DNA from: JANNSX01 sp041397825
Lineage (GTDB): Bacteria; Pseudomonadota; Alphaproteobacteria; Rhizobiales; Hyphomicrobiaceae
Assembly: GCA_041397825.1 (NCBI GenBank)
Contig: JAWKVX010000006.1
Location: forward strand, 248,001-312,000
DNA: 64,000 nt
Direction of reading: 5' to 3'
Below are positions 21,323 to 31,572 of this stretch, in pieces. Under the pieces are notes generated by a model that saw nothing but the letters and a program-made list of their open reading frames with translations, ran no database searches and was not told where the DNA came from. Both the position numbers and the translations under genes were made by a program. Position 1 is the first letter of the stretch. Each line of letters begins with the position of its first letter.

Positions 21323-22066
21323 TCACGCGGTCGGCCGCGAGATCTCCTTGACCAGCTTTCGCAGGATGGCTTCGCCATAGTCGGCGTATGTATCAGCCCG
21401 CTCGACGAAATGATCACGGCCGCCAGCGACGTGGTTCTTGAAGTAGATGTCGAGATAGAACACCTCGCTCATGATGACGAGGCCGTTGACGGTTCTGCCG
21501 GCAACGATGGCGCGGTCGCGCGAGGCATCCGGCGGCGCCCCGTTGTTGTTCGTGCCGTCCGAGGAGATGTCTATGACGGCCCGCTGGCCTCGATACGGCG
21601 ACGACATCGAGACGCGCATGGCGAAGTCGAGCGCCGAGCTGATCGACGTCGAACCCGGACCGATGCGCCGCGGCGCCGCATCGATGGCAAGTGCCAATCG
21701 CTCCGCGGAGCCGTCATTCGCCACGACCGTCCAAGGCACCACGACCTGCTGCTCGCCATAGCCGGCCCATTGCACCAGCGTGACGGCGATCCGTCCCTTG
21801 GCACCGCTGGCAATCGCCGCCGCCACCTCATGACTGACGAAGGCCCGCGCCAGCCCCTGCATCTGCAGGGCAAATTCGCCGTCGTCGACGCTGTAGGAGC
21901 AGTCGACGGCGAGCACGAGTGTCAGGTCGACCTCTGCGCTGGACTGACCCGTCGCCTGCGACGAGACCGCGATGGCGACGCCTGCCATCATCACACGGCC
22001 CAGACGGGCGACGCCAGACGCCAGTCGCTCCAGTCCACCCGTGCTCGCTGAGAGGGCTGATCGCAT
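21323..22066 (-). CDS. DUF1194 vWA-like secreted protein
   Basis: The 247-residue product has an N-terminal basic and hydrophobic region (about 1-42) that looks like a signal sequence, then a von Willebrand A-like domain. The metal-ion site is visible as DCSYSVDDGEF near residue 54, and a second motif DISSDGTNNNG near 165. This is the DUF1194 family, common in alphaproteobacteria and with no assigned role. In related genomes the place between rimI and plsC is often taken by fur; here I see no Fur-like gene. The start has only a weak ribosome site, so the N-terminus is uncertain. Confidence 0.8.
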   Translation of the reverse strand: MRSALSASTGGLERLASGVARLGRVMMAGVAIAVSSQATGQSSAEVDLTLVLAVDCSYSVDDGEFALQMQGLARAFVSHEVAAAIASGAKGRIAVTLVQWAGYGEQQVVVPWTVVANDGSAERLALAIDAAPRRIGPGSTSISSALDFAMRVSMSSPYRGQRAVIDISSDGTNNNGAPPDASRDRAIVAGRTVNGLVIMSEVFYLDIYFKNHVAGGRDHFVERADTYADYGEAILRKLVKEISRPTA

Positions 22067-22097
22067 TTGATGAGCCTAACCGGTCGGACCGTCTCCC

Positions 22098-22589
22098 TCA
22101 ATCGGCTGATGCCCGCGGCAGCCGGCAGGCCGGGCGGGCCATCATGATCGCGTCTACGGCAGGGGCTCCCTCGCGCACGTAGTAGCCTCGCCGCTGCCCC
22201 ACCTCGGCAAAACCCAGACTCCGGTAGAGGGCACGGGCGGCTGTATTGTTGGCGGCGACCTCGAGAAACAAAGTTTCGACGTCCTGAGCCGCGAGCTCAT
22301 CGAGAAGCCGGCGGACCAAGGCGCTGGCAATGCCATGTCGCATCTGTTCGGGCGACACAGCCAGCGTCACGATCTCGGCTTGATCTGTGACGCATTGCGA
22401 GAGAACGAGGCCGACTGTATCCGCGCCCTGTCGGGCTGCAAGGGCGATCGTCGCCGGCAGCGCCAGCAAGCGCTCGAACGCCTCCCGCGACCATGGGTCG
22501 GCAAAGCACATCCGGTGCAGCTCGGCGAAGGCGCCTGCTGAAGGTGCTCCCGCTCGACCGATCTCGAGGTCCGGCGGCGGCGTCGACAT
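22098..22589 (-). CDS. rimI: Ribosomal-protein-alanine N-acetyltransferase RimI-like (GNAT)
   Basis: GNAT enzyme of 163 residues. The acetyl-CoA binding region is MRHGIASALVRRLL (about 83-96), followed by the beta5 segment LEVAANNTAARALYRSLGF and the C-terminal RRGYYVREGAPAVDAIMM, which is typical of RimI. The ATG overlaps the tsaB stop by one base, the well-known tsaB-rimI pairing. Family members acetylate S18 or other N-termini. Confidence 0.9.
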   Translation of the reverse strand: MSTPPPDLEIGRAGAPSAGAFAELHRMCFADPWSREAFERLLALPATIALAARQGADTVGLVLSQCVTDQAEIVTLAVSPEQMRHGIASALVRRLLDELAAQDVETLFLEVAANNTAARALYRSLGFAEVGQRRGYYVREGAPAVDAIMMARPACRLPRASAD

Positions 22590-23263
22590 CAGGCTCTTAG
22601 CCCGGCCGGCGGGGCTTGAACGACGGCATCGGCTGGCCTGAAATAGAGAGGCCGAACGGGACGTGGATACTCCGGGAAGAGTGAAGCCGGTCGGGCGAAG
22701 TCGGCCGCCCGAGGCTCGATGCCGTCCAAAATCACCTTGGCGTGCTCACCCTTGGCCAAGAGCCGGGCTCCCGAGCCGGCAAGCGCCGTTGGCCGCCCTG
22801 CCAACTGCCCGGCGACGGCATCTATGGCGGCGAGCATCGGTCCACCGGTCGACCGACCCTCGCCATCCAGGATCTCGACATAGACCTGCCCCCGCCCGGC
22901 ATCGACCACAACGGCAAGCCGGCGCGGGCCAATGTCCGGACGCCGTTCGGCGAGAACACGCTGGCCGATGGCCCAGAGACTCGAAACGGGCACCAGCACG
23001 GCCGCGGTTGCCATGCGGAGTCCCTCGGCTGCGGCCAGCCCGATGCGCATGCCGGCGAACGTGCCCGGGCCCTGGGTGACGGCAATGCGATCGATGTCTC
23101 TGGGGGCGAGGCCGGCGTCGTCGAGGACACGCCCGATCATCGGCACGAGCGCCTCCGCATGGCCCGTCCGCAGCTCCCGATAGGCCGAGGCCAGGATTGC
23201 CCCATCGGCTGCCACCGCAGCCGAGCAACCGCCGAAGCAGGTATCGATGGCGAGCAATCGCAT
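22589..23263 (-). CDS. tsaB: tRNA threonylcarbamoyladenosine biosynthesis protein TsaB
   Basis: Partner of TsaD in t6A37 formation. The 224-residue product begins LLAIDTCFGGCSAAVAADG, the ASKHA-fold phosphate-1 motif, and contains VTQGPGTFAGMRIGLAAAEGL, diagnostic for TsaB. It is followed directly by rimI (1-base overlap) and preceded by an Nfu-type gene after 23 bases. TsaD, TsaC and TsaE are not in the window. Confidence 0.94.
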   Translation of the reverse strand: MRLLAIDTCFGGCSAAVAADGAILASAYRELRTGHAEALVPMIGRVLDDAGLAPRDIDRIAVTQGPGTFAGMRIGLAAAEGLRMATAAVLVPVSSLWAIGQRVLAERRPDIGPRRLAVVVDAGRGQVYVEILDGEGRSTGGPMLAAIDAVAGQLAGRPTALAGSGARLLAKGEHAKVILDGIEPRAADFARPASLFPEYPRPVRPLYFRPADAVVQAPPAGLRA

Positions 23264-23286
23264 GACGGCGTCCGCCGGCCAAATCC

Positions 23287-23844
23287 TCAGACGGGCCGAA
23301 CCTCTTGTACCTCGGGCACGAAGTGCTTCAGGAGATTCTCGATGCCATGCCGGAGCGTCGCCGTGGAGCTCGGACAGCCCGAGCAGGCACCGCGCATCTG
23401 CAGGCTGACGATGCCATCACGGAAGCCATGAAAGACGATGTCGCCGCCGTCCTGGGCAACGGCCGGGCGCACGCGCGTCTCGATCAGCTCTTTTATCGTA
23501 TCGACGATCTCCTGATCCTCGGGTGCGAAATCCTCCGCCGTGTCGGCCACCGCCTGAGCGCCGTCTGTCACCACCGGCGCGCCCGACAGATAGTGCTCCA
23601 TGATGATGCCGAGCACCGCCGGCTTGATATGCTGCCACTCGGCCTTGTCCTTGGTGACCGAGATGAAGTCAGTCCCGAGGAAGACGCCGCTGACACCGTC
23701 AATGGAGAACAGCCTCTGGGCGAGCGGCGATTGGGCCGCCTCGGCGGCCGACCGGAAATCGAGCGTGCCGGCCGCAAGAACGGCCCGACCGGGTATGAAC
23801 TTCAAGGTCGCCGGATTTGGCGTGGCCTCGGTCTGAATGAACAT
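23287..23844 (-). CDS. Nfu-type Fe-S cluster carrier (NifU C-terminal domain)
   Basis: The 185-residue product has the Nfu N-terminal domain (TEATPNPATLKFIPG at the start) and the NifU C-terminal domain (about 105-180) with the cluster-binding CSGCPSS pair. It would carry assembled [4Fe-4S] clusters to target proteins; radical SAM enzymes such as MiaB nearby are possible clients. ATG 23844 gives the canonical MFIQTEATPNP start; a GAGG run precedes it. It is the first gene of the leftward nfu-tsaB-rimI group. Confidence 0.93.
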   Translation of the reverse strand: MFIQTEATPNPATLKFIPGRAVLAAGTLDFRSAAEAAQSPLAQRLFSIDGVSGVFLGTDFISVTKDKAEWQHIKPAVLGIIMEHYLSGAPVVTDGAQAVADTAEDFAPEDQEIVDTIKELIETRVRPAVAQDGGDIVFHGFRDGIVSLQMRGACSGCPSSTATLRHGIENLLKHFVPEVQEVRPV

Positions 23845-23972
23845 CGTGGCCTCCTCGGTTTGCCCGCTTGGGGAAGCGGTACAGGGCCTCAATTTAGAAC
23901 TATTCTATAGTCGCAACCCAGGCCGCGGTCAAAGGTGGTCATCGCAGTGCCCCGGCATCGACGACCGCTGCC

Positions 23973-24887
23973 TCAAGCCTCTTTTGTCTCCAGCTTCGCG
24001 GTCGTCAGGGCGCGGTTGTTGAGATAGAGCGCCAACAAGAGAAGACCAAGACAGGCGATCAGCCAGACATCGATCTGCTCGCCGAACAGCCAAGCGCCGA
24101 AGAGGACTCCCGACGGCGTCGCGACGTAGACCGCCTGGGCCGTCGTCACCGGCCCGGAGCGCTGGATCATGGTGAAGTAGGCGATCCGCTCGACCACCCA
24201 GATGAGGGTGATGACGCCGACGGTCCAATAGCCCCAGTGAAAATCCGCCACGCCGGTAATCGGCTGCAACAGGATCAGAAACGGTAGCGCCAGAAGTGCC
24301 GAGGCCCAGGATTCGACGGCACCGGCCGTCAGTGTGTCCATGCCCTTTGGCCAAGCCATCGATGCGAACAAGCCATAGAAAGCATAGAGCACCGTTGGGA
24401 GGAGAGCGAGGAGCGTCCAGCCCGACACCGACAGATCGCTGGCCTCGGGTCGCGTCACGATGAGCGTCGCGCTCGACAGGAAACCGGCCGCGAGCGCAAA
24501 CAGGCGAAGTGTGCTCGGGCCTTCGCGCCGAAACAGCAGGGCGAGGCCGTAGCTGCAGAAGGGTGCCATCGACGAAATGACCGCGAAGACGGTCACCGGA
24601 AGGTAGCGGGCAAGCCAGAGCCCCATGGCAAACGGCACATTGAGGAGCAGACCGCAGCCGAGGCCGTAGAGGGCCTCGGCCCGCGTGAACCCCAGCCGGC
24701 CCGTCGTCAGCCAGCGCAGGAGCGCGAGCCCCGAGCCCACGCCCAACCCCGAAAGCACGACGACATGGCTGACGGGAATGCCCTCCCTGGCCATCAGCTT
24801 GTAGAATGTCGGCGAAATGCCCCAGAAGGCGCCGAGCCCGACGATCGCCAGGATCTGGGCCAGAGGAGGGAGTCCGCGAGGCTGCAT
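23973..24887 (-). CDS. EamA/DMT-family transporter
   Basis: The 304-residue product is almost entirely hydrophobic with about ten predicted transmembrane helices arranged as two EamA-like halves. The first half begins ILAIVGLGAFWGISPTFYKL and the second TVLYAFYGLFASMAW. The family includes drug/metabolite exporters; no substrate can be read. It is divergent from acs across a 178-base region. Confidence 0.85.
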   Translation of the reverse strand: MQPRGLPPLAQILAIVGLGAFWGISPTFYKLMAREGIPVSHVVVLSGLGVGSGLALLRWLTTGRLGFTRAEALYGLGCGLLLNVPFAMGLWLARYLPVTVFAVISSMAPFCSYGLALLFRREGPSTLRLFALAAGFLSSATLIVTRPEASDLSVSGWTLLALLPTVLYAFYGLFASMAWPKGMDTLTAGAVESWASALLALPFLILLQPITGVADFHWGYWTVGVITLIWVVERIAYFTMIQRSGPVTTAQAVYVATPSGVLFGAWLFGEQIDVWLIACLGLLLLALYLNNRALTTAKLETKEA

Positions 24888-24995
24888 CGGAATCCGTTGA
24901 TTGTGGACCGAAGATCAGCCGGTCCCTGCCCGCATGGATAGCCGAGCCACCGGGCCGGCGCCAGCGGTGTGACTAAGGTCGCGCGTAGGTATGGG

Positions 24996-25025
24996 TTGCG
25001 GCCCTCCCCGGGCCACACCTAATAT
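24996..25025 (+). promoter_or_regulatory. Possible sigma70 promoter of acs
   Basis: TTGCGG (24996-25001), 18-base spacer, TAATAT (25020-25025), about 40 bases before the acs start in the divergent region. The -10 is good, the -35 moderate. Confidence 0.4.
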
Positions 25026-25065
25026 CTCAGCGAGTACCGGCAGGCGCATGTGAGGAGAGCAGACG

Positions 25066-27018
<1,953 letters not shown>

Positions 27019-27055
27019 TTCTTCGGAAGAGGATGGGATGCCATACGTTCTGTTG

Positions 27056-27082
27056 GCGGGGGAAATTCTGTGTTCCCCCCGC
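27056..27082 (+). repeat. Hairpin downstream of acs
   Basis: GCGGGGGAA (27056-27064) pairs with TTCCCCCCGC (27073-27082) around eight bases, 38 bases after the acs stop. There is no U-tract, so it is a transcript-end stem rather than a classical terminator. Confidence 0.45.
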
Positions 27083-27172
27083 ATACTGCGGCACTCCGCC
27101 CCGATTTCGTCCGAGGTCTGTTGCTAGAGTTCGCGTCGTCTACGAATCAACCGGACTCGCTCAGGCATCTGC

Positions 27173-27742
27173 ATGTCCCTTGCCATCAAGACCCGCATGC
27201 TGGCGGGAGCCAATGACGATGTCAGCCAGATGCCCGAGCATCAGCTGGCCTGGAAGGGTGATCCGGCCGAAGGCAGCGTGGACCGGTTTCCTGCCGGCAG
27301 GCTCCTCAATCTCGAGCATGTGTTTCTCAGGTGGGTTAACGAGAGCTGGCTCGAGTACCTGCCCCATCCCGAGCCGGACAAGCGTTTCAGCTTTGTCAGG
27401 AGCACCGGGGAGGTGACGACGCCGGGCCACATCTACACCTCCGGCAGCATTCTCCCGCGCCGGCTCTGGACCAAGCTCGGGCTGTCAAGCCAGGATTTCC
27501 TGCCGCCGCTCCTCGTGCACGAATGGGAGTACGAGCTCCGCTATGCCGGCCGCCAGAAGAAGAGCTTCGAGGCCGTGCGCGCGACGGCCATGGAGGGTGT
27601 GCACACGCTGATGACGCTCGGGCGCAATGCCGCCAAGCCGTTCGTCTTTCGCTCCATCTATGGCGCGCTGTCGTCACCGATCGCCCGGCGCCTCTGGGAC
27701 GCCAATCCGGGCGATACGCTGCCGGAGAGCGACTTCGCGTAG
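27173..27742 (+). CDS. Uncharacterised protein, DUF1353-like
   Basis: I do not recognise this 189-residue protein with certainty. It has no signal peptide. The segment TSGSILPRRLWTKLGL (about residues 89-104), then LLVHEWEYELRY and a final FRSIYGALSSPIARRLWDAN resemble the S-IPR-LW, H-[DE]-x-Y and G-x3-W pattern of DUF1353 proteins. The first 85 residues have no such similarity. It lies between acs and the convergent ackA, with no sign of an operon partner. The acetate context may be coincidence. Confidence 0.6.
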   Translation: MSLAIKTRMLAGANDDVSQMPEHQLAWKGDPAEGSVDRFPAGRLLNLEHVFLRWVNESWLEYLPHPEPDKRFSFVRSTGEVTTPGHIYTSGSILPRRLWTKLGLSSQDFLPPLLVHEWEYELRYAGRQKKSFEAVRATAMEGVHTLMTLGRNAAKPFVFRSIYGALSSPIARRLWDANPGDTLPESDFA

Positions 27743-27744
27743 TA

Positions 27745-27760
27745 GCCTGCCCCCTCAGGC
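27745..27760. repeat. Short hairpin between convergent genes
   Basis: GCCTG (27745-27749) and CAGGC (27756-27760) flank six bases between the stop at 27742 and the ackA stop. Weak, without U-tract. Confidence 0.25.
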
Positions 27761-28912
27761 ATTGGCGATGAGTCTCCGGACATGCCGGGCAATCATCGTC
27801 TCCTCGCTGGTCTTGACGATGAAGACGCGCACCCGCGAGCGATCAGATGAGATGACGCCGGCGCCGAGGCGGTTCCGCGTCTCGTCGAGCTCGATGCCGA
27901 GCCACTCGAAGCCCTGACAGATGCGCTCCCGAATCCGCGAGGCGTTCTCGCCGATGCCGCCGGCAAAGGCGAGCGCATCGAGACCGGACAGAATGGCGGT
28001 CATGGCACCGAGCTCGCGGCGGACACGAAAGACGAAATAGTCGATCGCCTGCTGAGCCTCGGGTGTTCCCGCCGCCTCCAGCGCCCGCATGTCGGACGAT
28101 AGACCGGACAATCCCAGCAGGCCGGATTTCCGATACAGCAAGTCCTCGATCTCGTCGGCGCCCATGTGCCGCTCACGCAACAGGTAGAGCAGTACGCCGG
28201 GGTCGAGCTGGCCCGTGCGAGTGCCCATCGGCAGACCATCGAGTGCCGAGAAGCCCATGCTCGAGGCGACACTCTGCCGGGCGCGGAGGGCACACATGGA
28301 CGCGCCGTTGCCGAGATGCGCGATCACGAGCCGTCCGGCGGCGTGATGCGGAGCGATCCGCGCGAGCTCCGTCGAGACATACTCGTAGGACAGCCCGTGA
28401 AATCCATAGCGGCGAACGCCCTCCTCGTAGAAGTGACGCGGCAGCGCAAACGTATCGTTGACCCAGGGCTGCGCCCGGTGAAACGCGGTGTCGAAACATG
28501 CGACCTGCAACGCCCGGGGAAACAACCGCCGTGCAACGGTGATCCCCTTGAGATTGTGCGGCTGGTGCAAGGGCGCCAGCGGCGCCAATTGCTCGAGCTC
28601 CTCCACGATGCCGTTGTCGAGCCGAACCGGGTCCGAGAACTTTAGCCCGCCATGCACCACACGATGCCCGACAGCGACAATCCGGGCCGAGGTCGAACGG
28701 GTGTCGAGCGCCGAGACGACGGCGGCCAAGGCATCCGCGTGATCGCGAATGTCGGGACGCTCGCTGAGGCTGCCATCGACGATGAGGCGGGGCCTGGTGC
28801 CGATACCGTCGACCTGACCCGCCGCAACGGCCCGATCGCCGCCCGACTGCTCGAACAGTGCGAACTTCACCGACGAGGAGCCGGCATTCAGGGTCAGAAT
28901 GAAATCGCTCAC
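27755..28912 (-). CDS. ackA: Acetate kinase
   Basis: Interconverts acetate plus ATP and acetyl phosphate. The 385-residue product starts with ILTLNAGSSSVKFALFE and contains CFDTAFHR, the HLGNGASMCA phosphate-binding loop and GLSGLSSDMR, all typical of AckA. No stand-alone phosphotransacetylase gene is in the window, although MaeB nearby has a PTA-like domain. It is divergent from the exported metallopeptidase-like gene. Confidence 0.95.
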   Translation of the reverse strand: MSDFILTLNAGSSSVKFALFEQSGGDRAVAAGQVDGIGTRPRLIVDGSLSERPDIRDHADALAAVVSALDTRSTSARIVAVGHRVVHGGLKFSDPVRLDNGIVEELEQLAPLAPLHQPHNLKGITVARRLFPRALQVACFDTAFHRAQPWVNDTFALPRHFYEEGVRRYGFHGLSYEYVSTELARIAPHHAAGRLVIAHLGNGASMCALRARQSVASSMGFSALDGLPMGTRTGQLDPGVLLYLLRERHMGADEIEDLLYRKSGLLGLSGLSSDMRALEAAGTPEAQQAIDYFVFRVRRELGAMTAILSGLDALAFAGGIGENASRIRERICQGFEWLGIELDETRNRLGAGVISSDRSRVRVFIVKTSEETMIARHVRRLIANA

Positions 28913-29042
28913 GACTTGCCTACCGCCCAGGCGGGATCATGCGGCCACCGCCACAACACATCTCTGTGAGGTCGGCCGAGTTCCGTCTGCCGATCATCCT
29001 GCACCTGCTAGTGTCCGAGTGCAAGCACCAGGATCGTGGAAG

Positions 29043-30011
29043 ATGCCGTCCAAACTCACACGGCGAACCGTAATGCTCGGATCGGCCATGGCCTTGGCCA
29101 GCGGTGCAATCGTGCCGGCGGCGGGCCAGGAGTCGCTCGATGGCGCGGGCATGCCATACGCCGCCTTCGACAAACTTCCCCACGAGCGCTTGCAGGTCCA
29201 GGAGAGCGAGATCGCTATCGGCTTCGGCGATGGTCCCATGAAGCTCTCGAAGCCTGACATCCTGACGTGGATCGCACATTCCGCCAGAGCCGTCAGTCTC
29301 TACTATGGACGGTTCCCGGTCGGAGCTCTGAAGCTCCTGGTCCTGCCCGTGGACGGCAACGGCGTACCCTACGGCCAGACCTGGGGCGACCCGGCGGCAA
29401 TCCGCATCCGCGTCGGGCGTGATGCCGATGCAGCGGCGCTCACCGCCGACTGGGTCATGGTGCACGAGATGGTGCATCTCGCGTTCCCGCGCCTGAAGCG
29501 CCGCCATAACTGGCTCGCCGAAGGCCTCGCGGTCTATGTCGAGAGCATTGCACGCATACAATCCGGCGACCTCACCGAGATGCATGTCTGGCGAGAGTTC
29601 AAGGAGCGGATGCCGCACGGGCTTCCGAAGGCCGGCGACCAGGGGCTCGACAACACGCATACCTGGGGCCGAACCTATTGGGGCGGCGCCATTTTCTGCC
29701 TGACCGCCGACGTCGAGATCAGGAAGGCGACAGAAAACAAGATGGGCCTGCAGCACGCGCTGCGGGCCGTGAACCGCAAGGTCGACTACAATACGCTCTG
29801 GCCCATAGAGACGGCGCTCGCCACCGGAGATGCCGAGATAGGAATGCCAGTCCTCACCAGCCTCTATGCGAGGCTGAAGGACAGCCCCCAGATGCCCGAC
29901 CTCGATGCCCTCTGGCGCGACCTCGGCGTCGTCGGTGAAGGCGGTGTCTTCCGCCTCGAGCCAACGGCCCCTCTCGCCGGCATCCGCCAGGCAATCTGCA
30001 TGCCGGCTTGA
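29043..30011 (+). CDS. Tat-exported HExxH metallopeptidase-like protein
   Basis: The 322-residue product begins with a twin-arginine signal (TRRTVMLGS followed by an Ala-rich hydrophobic core; cleavage about residue 28). A zinc-peptidase motif HEMVH sits at about residue 142, with NWLAEGLAVYVE downstream, giving HExxH-x14-E and a second Glu. This matches the MA-type peptidase pattern (W-L-x-EG-x-A-x-Y). Later WGRTYWGGAIFCL is also typical of such gluzincins. I infer a folded, metal-loaded periplasmic peptidase. Substrate unknown. ATG 29043 was chosen for the signal peptide; the frame is open upstream. Confidence 0.75.
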   Translation: MPSKLTRRTVMLGSAMALASGAIVPAAGQESLDGAGMPYAAFDKLPHERLQVQESEIAIGFGDGPMKLSKPDILTWIAHSARAVSLYYGRFPVGALKLLVLPVDGNGVPYGQTWGDPAAIRIRVGRDADAAALTADWVMVHEMVHLAFPRLKRRHNWLAEGLAVYVESIARIQSGDLTEMHVWREFKERMPHGLPKAGDQGLDNTHTWGRTYWGGAIFCLTADVEIRKATENKMGLQHALRAVNRKVDYNTLWPIETALATGDAEIGMPVLTSLYARLKDSPQMPDLDALWRDLGVVGEGGVFRLEPTAPLAGIRQAICMPA

Positions 30012-30070
30012 CAGAACGGGCGAGGCATGGGACCGGCCAGGCGGCGTCGCAACGGAGGTGCCGGGCACTC

Positions 30071-30787
30071 ATGACACGCATCAGGGGCATCCTCTTCGAC
30101 AAGGACGGCACACTGATCGACCACGAGGCGACGTGGGAGCCGATCACCGTCGCCATCGCCGAGCACGCTGCCGGAGGCGATCCAGCGCTGCGCGACCGGC
30201 TCCTCGAGCATGGTGGTTTCGACACCCTCACGCGCAAATTCAAGCCTGGAACGCCACTCGCGGCCGGCACCCCGCCCGAGATTGCGGCGACCTGGGCCGA
30301 GGTCCTCGGTAGCCAGACGCCACCGGATCTGCGCGAGACCATCGACAGGATGTTCGATTCCGGCGGCGGCAACTCGAAGCTGCTTCCCGGAATCTTCGAG
30401 GCGCTCGCGCTGCTGAGAATCGAGACGAGCTTCCTCGGCATCGCAACCAGCGATTCGTTGGCTGGCATCCATGGTTCGCTCGGCCATCACGACGTGCTCG
30501 GTCTTTTTGATTTTCTCGCCGGTTATGACTCAGGCCACGGAGTCAAGCCGGGCCCCGGCATGGTCCAGGCGTTCTGCCGGGCAACGCGGCTCGATCCGAG
30601 TGAAGTGGCGGTCGTCGGCGACAACACACACGACCTGCGAATGGGGCAGTCCGCCGGAGCCGGTCTGAAGATCGGAGTCCTGACCGGCACCAGCGCTCAT
30701 GCCGACCTGGCGGACGAGGCCGATCTTGTCGTCGACAGCGTGGCCGCGCTTCCCGGCCACGCCGTATTCATGAAGATGCTCGGTTGA
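30071..30787 (+). CDS. HAD-family phosphatase (phosphoglycolate phosphatase-like)
   Basis: The 238-residue product has all four HAD motifs: FDKDGTL (nucleophile Asp near residue 10), ATSDS, KPGPGM and VVGDNTHDLRMG. A helical cap follows motif I. The nearest functional class is phosphoglycolate phosphatase or related small-molecule phosphatases, but the substrate cannot be fixed. ATG 30071 has GGAGGTG upstream; an in-frame start at 30008 would overlap the preceding gene by four bases and is possible. Confidence 0.85.
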   Translation: MTRIRGILFDKDGTLIDHEATWEPITVAIAEHAAGGDPALRDRLLEHGGFDTLTRKFKPGTPLAAGTPPEIAATWAEVLGSQTPPDLRETIDRMFDSGGGNSKLLPGIFEALALLRIETSFLGIATSDSLAGIHGSLGHHDVLGLFDFLAGYDSGHGVKPGPGMVQAFCRATRLDPSEVAVVGDNTHDLRMGQSAGAGLKIGVLTGTSAHADLADEADLVVDSVAALPGHAVFMKMLG

Positions 30788-30796
30788 GCGAGCGGA

Positions 30797-31411
30797 TCAG
30801 CAGCCGTTGCGGATCCTGACCCAGCGCACATGACCCGGCCGGACGAGGATGCGCTCGCGCACCGTCCGATAGACGGCTGGATGCTTCACACGGGTCGAAT
30901 GTCCCTTGCGGACGAGCACCGGCCGATGCTTCCAGCCATAGACCGCCGGGATGTGCTGCTTCACGCGCTCGCCGGCGTTGACGTGCACGCGCGTACTGAC
31001 GGTGCGGACAACCGCCGGCACTTCGACCTTGCACACGACCTCCTCGCGGTCGAGGAGATGACGGCGCTTCCGGACCCACGCGACCGACGCCGGGCGCACG
31101 ACGACATTCTTCTCGACCGTCCGGTAGACCGGCCGGGCCGGCACCCACACCGTGCGGGCCGGCTGCAGCAGCACCTTTTCGGAGCGGTCCTCATAGACCG
31201 GCGGTGTGGTCTGGACCTCGGTCCAGGCCGGACGCACCATGACCTGGCGCGCTACGTAGCCGTATTCTGCTTCATCGACCTGCTTCTTGTAGCAGCCCAG
31301 TGTCCGACCGTGCTTGCGATCGAGATCGCCGAAGGCCGCTGCGCCGGTGACCCCGGTCACCGAAAGCAAGATCAGACCGGCTGCAATCACCAAGCCCCGC
31401 GAAACGCGCAT
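30797..31411 (-). CDS. Secreted protein with six 23-residue tandem repeats
   Basis: I do not recognise a named family. After a signal peptide (about 1-27) and a short Cys-containing stretch, the 204-residue product is built from tandem units of 23 residues: 57-79, 80-102, 103-141 (with a 16-residue insertion), 142-164, 165-187 and a partial 188-204. The unit runs V-x-V-x-P-A/G, then P-x-V-Y at positions 14-17, rich in Val, Arg and Pro, which suggests short beta-strands. A relative lies at 56329-56829 and shares EYGY-x4-VMV-x-P. ATG 31411 has GGGAG upstream. Likely periplasmic or surface exposed; role unknown. Confidence 0.75.
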   Translation of the reverse strand: MRVSRGLVIAAGLILLSVTGVTGAAAFGDLDRKHGRTLGCYKKQVDEAEYGYVARQVMVRPAWTEVQTTPPVYEDRSEKVLLQPARTVWVPARPVYRTVEKNVVVRPASVAWVRKRRHLLDREEVVCKVEVPAVVRTVSTRVHVNAGERVKQHIPAVYGWKHRPVLVRKGHSTRVKHPAVYRTVRERILVRPGHVRWVRIRNGC

Positions 31412-31572
31412 GTAAATACTCCCTCTTGTGATCCCACAGACCACAGTGTTTCTGATGACATCCTAACTCGGAGGACGCGACGCGCTGAAACGGAGGGCAA
31501 TAGAAAGGTAAAACGTTCAGGTTGTTGTGACCCAGTTCAACACAAGAGGCAGCAAATGCGCATCCCGGTCCA

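Noticed and set aside
21323..22589. A fur gene between rimI and plsC as in relatives
   Set aside because: The space is filled by the DUF1194 gene; no Fur-like HTH or metal-site motif is present.
27056..27082. Rho-independent terminator for acs
   Set aside because: The stem is good but there is no U-tract on either side, so it is listed only as a hairpin.
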